Assembly (NCBI RefSeq): GCF_001007995.1
Contig: NZ_CP011389.1
Coordinates: forward strand, 620,001 to 684,000
From: Deinococcus soli (ex Cha et al. 2016)
GTDB lineage: Bacteria > Deinococcota > Deinococci > Deinococcales > Deinococcaceae
Direction: 5' to 3'
Length of the DNA stretch: 64,000 bases
Under the pieces are notes generated by a model that was not told the DNA's origin, ran no database searches, and worked only from the letters and a program-made list of their open reading frames with translations. The translations under genes and the position numbers were made by a program. This document shows positions 58,204 through 64,000 of this stretch, in pieces (within the stretch, counting starts at the first letter, position 1; every line of letters starts with the position of its first letter).

Positions 58204-58232
58204 TTGACAGCGCTTTCAGATTGGCTTACGCT
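58204..58232 (+). promoter_or_regulatory. GH16 gene promoter with LacI/cre-like operator
   Basis: Consensus TTGACA (58204-58209), a 17-bp spacer and TACGCT (58227-58232). TGACAGCGCTTTCA (58205-58218) overlaps the -35 and differs at one position from a perfect TGAAAGCGCTTTCA palindrome, the form bound by LacI/CcpA-family regulators. Repression in the absence of the sugar, or by catabolite control, is likely. Confidence 0.7.
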
Positions 58233-58345
58233 CCGGTCAATCCACCGTCCGCCGACCCCCACCTGCCGGGGTCCACCATGCCGTCCGGCCTGCACCGGTC
58301 GGTGACGTCTCCCCTGTCCTGCGCCCGACGCGCCAAGGAGATCCC

Positions 58346-60316
58346 ATGCCCCGCTCCACCCTGCCCTTCCTGCTGCCCCTGACCCTGCTCCTCGGCGCGT
58401 GTAACCTCACGAACGCCAGCACCGCCACGCCCGTCTGGCAGGACGAATTCAGCGGCAACAGCCTCGACACCAGCCGCTGGGGCTACCAGATCGGCAACGG
58501 CTTCATGGCCGGCAGCGACTACGTGGCCGGGTGGGGCAACAACGAACTGGAGTACTACACCGACCGCGCCAGCAACGTCAGCGTGCAGGACGGCAACCTC
58601 GTGATCACCGCCCGCAAGGAGAAGATCACCGGCCCTGCCGGCAGCACCACCGGCACCTTCGACTGGACGTCCGGCCGCGTCCGTACCGCCGGGAAGTTCA
58701 GCCGCACCTACGGCAAGTTCGAGATCCGCGCGAAGTTCCCCAGAGGCAAGGGCTTCTGGCCCGCCATCTGGATGCTGCCCGAGGAACCCAGCCCCTACGC
58801 CAGCTGGGCCGCGAACGGTGAGATCGACATCGCCGAGGGCTGGGGCAGCAAACCCACCGAACTCGCGCAGACCATCCACTACGGCGGCGTGTGGCCCAAC
58901 AACGTGTACTCCGGCACCACCGTGAACTTCCCGAACGGCGGCACGATGGACCAGTGGCACACGTACGCGGTCGAGTGGACGCCCGGCAAGATCCAGTGGT
59001 TCATCGACGGGACACTCACCAGCGAGAAGACCCAGTGGTGGAGCGCCAAGAACAATCCCCCCACCAGCGACGCCGACCTGAACGCGTGGCCCGCCCCCTT
59101 CGACCGCCCCTTCTACCTGCTGCTGAACCTCGCCGTGGGTGGCAACTTCGACGGGAACCCCGACGCGACCACCCCCGACCAGGGCCAGATGCTCGTGGAT
59201 TACGTCCGTGTGTACGGCATGCAGAACGAGACCGGCAGCGCCGGACCGCACCCCGACATGACCTACCCCTGGACGCCGAAACCTGCCCGCCCGGCCCTGA
59301 GCGACGGGAACCTCGTGTACAACGGGTCCTTCGACTGGTCCGACACCGACCCGCGCGTGACGCCCGACACGACCAGCCTCAGCGGCGCGGCGAACAGCAA
59401 GTTCTGGACGCTGTACACCAGTGACGGGCAGGTCACCCTGAGCAACGACGCGGGGGCCCTGAAGGCCGACGTCACCAACGCGGGCAGCGTGAACTACGCC
59501 GTGCAGGTCCGCCAGGACGGCCTGAACATCGAGTCCGGCGGCAAGTACGAGGTCAGCTTCGACGCCTGGGCGCAGAGTGCCCGCCCCATGATGCTCAAGG
59601 TGGGCGGCGGGCAGGACCGCGGGTACGCCGCGTACTCCGGCGAGCAGCCCGTGCAGATCGGCACCACGAAGGAACGCAAGACCGTCACCTTCGACATGAA
59701 GGCCACCACCGACGCCGCCGCCCGCCTGGAATTCAACCTCGGGAACGCCGGGACCGGCCCGGTGTGGTTCGACAACGTGGTCGTGCGGCGCGTCGGAACG
59801 GCCGCCGGGGCGCGCCCACCCGCCGCGGACGGCAACCTGCTGTACAACGCCGCGTTCACGCAGGACGCCACCGCCACCGTTCCCGGCATCCCGGGCGTGC
59901 CCGGCAGCGCGTACTGGACCACCTGGAGCAACGTGCCCGAACGCCTCACCACGGGTATCAGTGGCAGCGTGATCACCCTGAACGTCAAGGACGTGGACCC
60001 CGCGAACAACTGGCACGTGCAGCTGAACCAGGCCGAGGTGCCCCTGACCGCCGGGAAGTCCTACACCCTGACCTTCAAGGGCAGGGCCAGCGACGCCCGC
60101 GAGGTCGCCGTGGTCATCGGCGAGAACGGCGGCAGCTACGCCCGCTACCTGGACGGCAAGGCCGCCCTGGGCGCCACCGAGCAGACCTTCACGTACACCT
60201 TCACGGCGCCCGTCACCAACATCGGCGCGCAGTTCCAGATCCTCGGCGCGGTCGGCGCGGCGGGCAGCAGTTACGGCCTGAGCTTCCGTGACTTCCGCCT
60301 CGTGCAGAACCCCTGA
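58346..60316 (+). CDS. GH16 beta-glucanase lipoprotein with two carbohydrate-binding-like modules
   Basis: A 656-residue exported enzyme. Lipobox LLLGAC (Cys19). Residues about 28-290 are a GH16 domain with the catalytic motif GEIDIAEG (nucleophile Glu159, Asp161, acid/base Glu164), of laminarinase (endo-1,3-beta-glucanase) type. Two related beta-sandwich modules follow, each beginning NLVYNGSFDW or NLLYNAAFTQ, as in CBM4/9-like modules. It probably degrades beta-glucan at the cell surface. AAGGAG lies 7 nt before the ATG; the leader is about 110 nt. Confidence 0.92.
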   Translation: MPRSTLPFLLPLTLLLGACNLTNASTATPVWQDEFSGNSLDTSRWGYQIGNGFMAGSDYVAGWGNNELEYYTDRASNVSVQDGNLVITARKEKITGPAGSTTGTFDWTSGRVRTAGKFSRTYGKFEIRAKFPRGKGFWPAIWMLPEEPSPYASWAANGEIDIAEGWGSKPTELAQTIHYGGVWPNNVYSGTTVNFPNGGTMDQWHTYAVEWTPGKIQWFIDGTLTSEKTQWWSAKNNPPTSDADLNAWPAPFDRPFYLLLNLAVGGNFDGNPDATTPDQGQMLVDYVRVYGMQNETGSAGPHPDMTYPWTPKPARPALSDGNLVYNGSFDWSDTDPRVTPDTTSLSGAANSKFWTLYTSDGQVTLSNDAGALKADVTNAGSVNYAVQVRQDGLNIESGGKYEVSFDAWAQSARPMMLKVGGGQDRGYAAYSGEQPVQIGTTKERKTVTFDMKATTDAAARLEFNLGNAGTGPVWFDNVVVRRVGTAAGARPPAADGNLLYNAAFTQDATATVPGIPGVPGSAYWTTWSNVPERLTTGISGSVITLNVKDVDPANNWHVQLNQAEVPLTAGKSYTLTFKGRASDAREVAVVIGENGGSYARYLDGKAALGATEQTFTYTFTAPVTNIGAQFQILGAVGAAGSSYGLSFRDFRLVQNP

Positions 60317-60329
60317 CCTGAGGGGCTCT

Positions 60330-60360
60330 CCCCCACCCCGACTGCGCGCCGGGGTGGGGG
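60330..60360. terminator. Bidirectional terminator hairpin
   Basis: CCCCCACCCCG pairs with CGGGGTGGGGG (11 bp, 9-nt loop) between the convergent GH16 and DAHP synthase genes. Confidence 0.75.
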
Positions 60361-60375
60361 ACGTTCGTCGCGGGA

Positions 60376-61464
60376 TCAGCCCGTGACGCGCTCGCGGCCC
60401 AGCGCGGCGTGCGCCTCGAGCAGCAGGGCCTCGGTCTCGTCCCAGCCGACGCAGGCGTCCGTGACGCTCAGGCCGGGGACCAGGGTGCTCAGGTCACTGG
60501 GGATGCCCTGCTTGCCGGGGCGGAGGTTGCTCTCGATCATCAGGCCGCGCACGGCGTCCTGCCCGGCGGCGCGCTGGTGCAGCACGTCGCGCCACACGAG
60601 GCTCTGGCGGGTGTGGTCCGAGCCGCTGTTGGCGTGCGAGCAGTCCACCATGACCGCCGGGGGCAGGCCTGCGGCGGTCATGAGTCCGGCGGCTTCCTTC
60701 ACGAACTGCGGGGCGTAATTGGGGCCGCCGCGGCCGCCGCGCAGGATGACGTGCCCGTCGGGGTTGCCGAGCGTATGCACGATGCAGGCCTGGCCGTCGT
60801 CGTCGATGGTGAAGAACGCGTGCGAGGCGCGCGCGGCGACGATGGCGTCTACGGCGAGCTTGATGCCGCCGCCCGTGCCGTTCTTGAAGCCCATTGGGGC
60901 GGACACGGCGCTGCTCATGACGCGGTGCGTCTGGCTTTCGGTGGTGCGCGCGCCCAGGCAGGCCCAGGCGACCGCGTCGAACACGTACTGCGGCGCGAAC
61001 GGGTCAAGCAGTTCCGTGGCGACCGGCAGGCCCAGTTCACTGACCTGCACCATGAGCTTGCGGGTGAGTTCCAGGCCCTTGTTGATGTCGTTGGCGCCGT
61101 TCATGTCCGGGTCGAGCAGGTAGCCGCGCCAGCCGACGGTGGTGCGGGGTTTGTCCACGTACACCCTCATGTGTACTTCCAGGCGGTCGTTCACGCGTTC
61201 CCGCAGCCCCGCGAGGCGGCGGGCGTAGTCGAGCGCCTGCTCGTGGTCGTGGATGGAGCAGGGGCCCACCACCACGAGCAGCCGGTCGTCGCGGCCATGC
61301 AGGATGTCCTGCGCGGCGCGGCGGCCCGCGAGCACGGTCGCCTCGGCCTGGGGGGTCAGGGGGTGCCGGGCCTTCAGGGCGCGGGGGGTGATCAGGGGCG
61401 TGAAGCCGCTCACGTTCAGGTTCTCGGTGCGGCCAGCGTGGATGGTGGGTTCGGGGTGCGTCAT
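60376..61464 (-). CDS. aroG: 3-deoxy-7-phosphoheptulonate (DAHP) synthase, class I
   Basis: A 362-residue enzyme that condenses phosphoenolpyruvate with erythrose 4-phosphate, the first step to chorismate and all aromatic amino acids. Family blocks: [55 protein letters not shown] and [11 protein letters not shown]. It is the E. coli AroF/G/H type (I-alpha). Which isoenzyme name applies cannot be told. AGGAG precedes the ATG. Expression is probably controlled by the aromatic leader peptide and competing hairpins just upstream. Confidence 0.94.
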   Translation of the reverse strand: MTHPEPTIHAGRTENLNVSGFTPLITPRALKARHPLTPQAEATVLAGRRAAQDILHGRDDRLLVVVGPCSIHDHEQALDYARRLAGLRERVNDRLEVHMRVYVDKPRTTVGWRGYLLDPDMNGANDINKGLELTRKLMVQVSELGLPVATELLDPFAPQYVFDAVAWACLGARTTESQTHRVMSSAVSAPMGFKNGTGGGIKLAVDAIVAARASHAFFTIDDDGQACIVHTLGNPDGHVILRGGRGGPNYAPQFVKEAAGLMTAAGLPPAVMVDCSHANSGSDHTRQSLVWRDVLHQRAAGQDAVRGLMIESNLRPGKQGIPSDLSTLVPGLSVTDACVGWDETEALLLEAHAALGRERVTG

Positions 61465-61491
61465 GGCGGGGCTCCTGGGGTGTAAGGCAGC

Positions 61492-61555
61492 GCCCGGTGG
61501 CTTGTGGGCTCACCGGGCGTCGGGGGGTGGAATGCAAACGCGACTAGGCCCGGTG
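61492..61555 (-). promoter_or_regulatory. Aromatic attenuator: three mutually complementary segments
   Basis: In mRNA order: CACCGGGC (61555-61548, inside the leader codons), GCCCGGTG (61518-61511) and CACCGGGC (61499-61492). Segment 2 can pair with 1 or with 3, not both. The 2:3 hairpin (9 bp, 11-nt loop) would form when a ribosome reaches the leader stop; a stall at the Phe/Tyr codons frees segment 1. No T-run follows, so the termination mode is unclear. Confidence 0.7.
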
Positions 61556-61591
61556 GGAACCGAACCAATAAAAGAAGCCGCGCGTCGTCAT
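61544..61591 (-). CDS. Aromatic leader peptide MTTRGFFYWFGSHRA
   Basis: A 15-residue leader that contains Phe-Phe-Tyr-Trp-Phe, that is all three aromatic amino acids made by the pathway of the next gene. TACACT (61599-61604) lies 7 nt before the ATG, so the mRNA begins with the leader start codon. The last three codons (His-Arg-Ala) form segment 1 of the competing hairpins. The stop is 80 nt before the DAHP synthase start. A ribosome-mediated attenuator sensing all aromatic tRNAs is the simplest reading. Confidence 0.82.
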   Translation of the reverse strand: MTTRGFFYWFGSHRA

Positions 61592-61680
61592 GGGCCGCAG
61601 TGTAGGCCCCAGCAGCGTGCGGGCGCCGGCAGGCGGTCTAGGGCACATGCAGACAGGTCGTATGCATTGCGGGGCGCGCC

Positions 61681-62121
61681 TCACGACAGGTAGGGGCGCA
61701 GCGCCTCGTGGATGGCGGCCGCGTCGGGCAGCAGGTTGGGGTTGAGGTGCAGCACCGTCACGATGGCGCGCTGCGCGCCGGCGTCCTCGGTCGTGGGGGT
61801 GGGTGGGCGGCGGCGGTCCCGGCCGTACGCGCGGGAAGACAGGATCAGACCGGCGAACGGCACCCGCGTGCGCGGGTTGATGAGCGCGAAATCCACCTTC
61901 ACCTGCGCCAGATGCTCCAGCGCGCCTCTGGGCCGCTCGGGGGTGATCGTGAAGGCCAGCACGTCCCGCAGCACGACCGGGCCCAGCACCTCGACCTTCT
62001 GGCCGCGCAGCGCCTCGCGCAGGTCCTGCTCGAAGCGGTCCTCTCGCCGGGAGCGCTCGGTGCGGGATGTTTTCACGTCTTGGACGTCGGGCTCTCCTCG
62101 TTTCAGGAATCGCAGCGGCAT
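61681..62121 (-). CDS. Hypothetical protein, possibly nuclease-like (146 aa)
   Basis: A 146-residue protein. After a basic N-terminus (KTSRTERSRREDRFEQDLREAL) come two strands and the segment HLAQVKVDFALINPRTRVPFAGLIL, loosely like the D-x-E/K strands of restriction-like nucleases (DUF2726 type). The match is weak and no complete active site is seen. TACCAT lies 5 nt before the ATG. Its far downstream neighbour is the aromatic leader peptide, which has its own promoter. Confidence 0.7.
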   Translation of the reverse strand: MPLRFLKRGEPDVQDVKTSRTERSRREDRFEQDLREALRGQKVEVLGPVVLRDVLAFTITPERPRGALEHLAQVKVDFALINPRTRVPFAGLILSSRAYGRDRRRPPTPTTEDAGAQRAIVTVLHLNPNLLPDAAAIHEALRPYLS

Positions 62122-62269
62122 GTGTCATGGTACGCGCTGCCTGCCGGGATTCGCGGCATCCGCCCGTCAGGGGCAGTGCACCCGGGGTAGCAAGCGACCA
62201 TGGGCCGCCGCACCCTGAAGGCCGCGTTCCGGCCCTCATGCTCGCGGCCGCCTGCGTTCACCTCTGGGC

Positions 62270-62575
62270 TCAGGCGTCGGCGATCTGACGCAGTTTCTCC
62301 ACGCGGGCGGCCAGGTCGGGCAGGTCCAGGGCGCGCAGGGCCTTGGTGGTGCGGGTCAGTCCGGCGTCGTCCACGCGCCCCTGGTTCCACCCGGCGATCA
62401 GCATGGCGCAGCCCTGCAGGGCGTCGCTGACGGTCTCCTTGTGGAACATGGCGGCCAGGCTGCCGCCCTGGGCGGGCGCGGTCTGCTGCGCCTGGGCCTG
62501 GACATCCAGGACGACCTGCATGAACACCTGATCCAGGCGGGCGCGGTCGTTGGGGGAAACGGGGGTTCCGGTCAT
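62270..62575 (-). CDS. Hypothetical helical protein (101 aa)
   Basis: A 101-residue protein starting MTGTPVSPNDRARLDQVF. It is predicted almost wholly helical (QVVLDVQAQAQQTAPAQGG, ETVSDALQGCAMLIAGWNQG, DLPDLAARVEKLRQIADA). No known domain. TACACT lies 7 nt before the ATG, fixing the start. The 62122-62269 gap to the next gene shows no feature. Confidence 0.7.
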   Translation of the reverse strand: MTGTPVSPNDRARLDQVFMQVVLDVQAQAQQTAPAQGGSLAAMFHKETVSDALQGCAMLIAGWNQGRVDDAGLTRTTKALRALDLPDLAARVEKLRQIADA

Positions 62576-62691
62576 GGGGGGCAGTGTAGCCCGGGTGCGG
62601 CTTTCTTCATGTCGCCTCTCATGACTCGCGGGTGCGGCGCGCGGCTGCGTATCTTGGTGCATCTCTATGGACGCGGGGGGCTGGATAAGCA

Positions 62692-64000
62692 ATGAGGTAC
62701 GAGCCGGGCAGCAGGTTCTACGATGAGATGTTCACGGCACTCGGCGCGGCGCGCGCCCACTATCAGGGCGTCGAGACGTACCTGAACGCGCTGGGCGTGG
62801 AGGAATTCCGGCGGCGGCATCAGCTGCTGGATCTGGCCTTCCGCAATCAGGGCATCACGTTCACGGTGTACGGGGACGCGCAGGGCACCGAGCGGACGTT
62901 CCCGTTCGATCCGGTGCCGCGCATCATCCCGGCGAGCGAGTGGTCGCACATCGAGTCTGGCCTGACGCAGCGGGTACGGGCGCTGAATGCGTTCCTGGCG
63001 GACATCTACAGCGGCGCGCAGATTCTGGGGGACGGGGTGATCCCGGCAGAGCTGGTGTACACCTCGGCGCACTTCCGGCGTGAGGTGCATGGCGTGCTGC
63101 CGCCCGGCGGGGTGTTCACGCACGTGGTGGGCACGGACCTGATCCGCAACGAGCAGGGCGAGTACCTCGTGCTGGAGGACAACCTGCGCTCGCCGAGCGG
63201 CGTGTCGTACCTGCTGGCCAACCGGCAGGCGATGACCCGCGTGTACCCGGGCATGTTCGAGGGCCAGGGCGTGCGGCCCGTGCAGCACTACGCGTCGGCG
63301 CTGCTGAAGCTGCTGCTGGCCAGCAGCCCGCGCGAGAACGGTACGGTGGTCGTGCTGACGCCCGGCATGTACAACAGCGCGTACTTCGAGCATGCGTACC
63401 TCGCGCAGCAGATGGGCGTGGAACTCGTCGAGGGGCGCGACCTGTTCGTGGACGGCGGGCGGGTGTGGATGCGCACGACCGGCGGGCGGCGGCAGGTGGA
63501 CGTGATCTACCGCCGCATCGACGACGATTTCCTCGATCCGCTGGCGTTCCGCCGGGACAGCGCGCTGGGCGTGGCGGGGCTGGTGGACGTGTACCGGCAG
63601 GGGCGCGTGGCGATCGCCAACGCCATCGGGACGGGCGTCGCGGACGACAAGGCGGTGTACGCGTACGTGCCGGACATGATCCGCTACTACCTGAACGAGA
63701 CGCCGATCCTGAACAACGTGCCCACGTACCTGGGCTGGAACGCCGAGCACCTGGAGTTCATGCTGGCAAACGCGCAGGATCTGGTGTTCAAGTCGGTGGG
63801 CGAGGCCGGTGGGTACGGCATGCTGATCGGCCCGGCCGCCACACGCGAGGAGATCCAGGCGTACCTGGAGAAGGTGCGGCGTGATCCGCGCGACTTCATC
63901 GCGCAGCCCGTGGTGGGCCTGTCACGGCACCCGACCTTCTACCCGGACAGTGGCGGCTTCGAGGCGGCGCACGTGGACCTGCGGCCATACATCCTGTTCG
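62692..64000 (+). CDS. Circularly permuted type-2 ATP-grasp protein (partial)
   Basis: The gene runs off the right edge; 436 residues are visible. It begins MRYEPGSRFYDEMF. Family blocks of the DUF404/DUF407 (CP_ATPgrasp) group are present: RVRALNAFLADIYSGAQIL, LIRNEQGEYLVLEDNLRSPSGVSY, VVVLTPGMYNSAYFEH, VDVIYRRIDDDFLDPLAFR and KSVGEAGGYGMLIGP. These proteins often occur in an operon with an alpha-E (DUF403) gene and a transglutaminase-like gene, expected just beyond the window. The role is probably peptide ligation of unknown substrate. No start is possible further upstream because of an in-frame TAA. Confidence 0.9.
   Translation, partial: MRYEPGSRFYDEMFTALGAARAHYQGVETYLNALGVEEFRRRHQLLDLAFRNQGITFTVYGDAQGTERTFPFDPVPRIIPASEWSHIESGLTQRVRALNAFLADIYSGAQILGDGVIPAELVYTSAHFRREVHGVLPPGGVFTHVVGTDLIRNEQGEYLVLEDNLRSPSGVSYLLANRQAMTRVYPGMFEGQGVRPVQHYASALLKLLLASSPRENGTVVVLTPGMYNSAYFEHAYLAQQMGVELVEGRDLFVDGGRVWMRTTGGRRQVDVIYRRIDDDFLDPLAFRRDSALGVAGLVDVYRQGRVAIANAIGTGVADDKAVYAYVPDMIRYYLNETPILNNVPTYLGWNAEHLEFMLANAQDLVFKSVGEAGGYGMLIGPAATREEIQAYLEKVRRDPRDFIAQPVVGLSRHPTFYPDSGGFEAAHVDLRPYILF

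Noticed and set aside
61592..62239. Minus-strand frame extending upstream of the FFYWF leader
   Set aside because: It overlaps the hypothetical gene at 61681 out of frame and has no start signal; only the ATG at 61591 fits the leaderless pattern.

Overview
The window is high-GC DNA that looks like the chromosome of a Deinococcus species. Supporting signs are the recognisable enzymes (an Nramp transporter like the one studied in D. radiodurans, UvsE UV endonuclease, a very large TamB-like protein), the many cell-envelope lipoproteins, and above all the start-site architecture: at more than twenty genes a TANNNT -10 hexamer lies only 5-8 nt from the start codon, the signature of leaderless mRNAs known to be abundant in Deinococcus. 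No rRNA, CRISPR array, transposase or prophage block is visible.

Layout. 1-4357: a minus-strand operon of two related lipoproteins and a phage-tail-collar-type protein, with a divergent 52-residue peptide whose N-terminal half matches a lasso-RiPP leader; both start from a shared palindromic promoter. 4622-16025: mntH with a DtxR/MntR-like box, an astacin-type lipoprotein protease, two alpha/beta hydrolases next to oligopeptidase B, a siderophore-type binding protein, OsmC, a P-loop kinase, a winged-helix regulator that may be frameshifted, a WGR/beta-propeller protein and acylphosphatase. 16191-26048: one giant TamB-like gene. 26149-34328: a small unknown gene, an ABC-F ATPase, trhO, a DUF305 protein, membrane and secreted proteins and a MocR regulator; two of the three copies of a 136-bp intergenic repeat lie here, the third at 14088.

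34392-39732: a leucine operon, leuL-leuC-(LysE exporter)-(unknown)-(membrane protein)-leuD-leuB, preceded by a classical attenuator with a Leu-Leu-Leu leader peptide. 39882-45998: a large lipoprotein, small unknown genes, mqnC (menaquinone), DoxX and MarR. 46215-50054: gnd-zwf-opcA, the NADPH-producing part of the pentose phosphate pathway; Zwf carries a histone-H1-like tail. 50137-53670: queG, a glutaminyl cyclase-like protein, tmk and a Nif3-like gene. 53744-54027: a complete tRNA-Ala/tRNA-Met unit with its own promoter and terminator. 54047-57906: TrmB regulator, DEDDh exonuclease, secreted protein, and a DUF2256-uvsE-gntK operon. 58204-60316: a GH16 beta-glucanase lipoprotein behind a LacI/cre-like operator. 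60376-61591: DAHP synthase behind a second attenuator whose leader peptide contains Phe-Phe-Tyr-Trp-Phe. 61681-64000: two small unknown genes and the start of a circularly permuted ATP-grasp gene.

The most notable items are the lasso-leader peptide next to the tail-collar operon, the two amino-acid attenuators with leaderless leader peptides, and the three-copy repeat with inverted termini and covarying hairpins.
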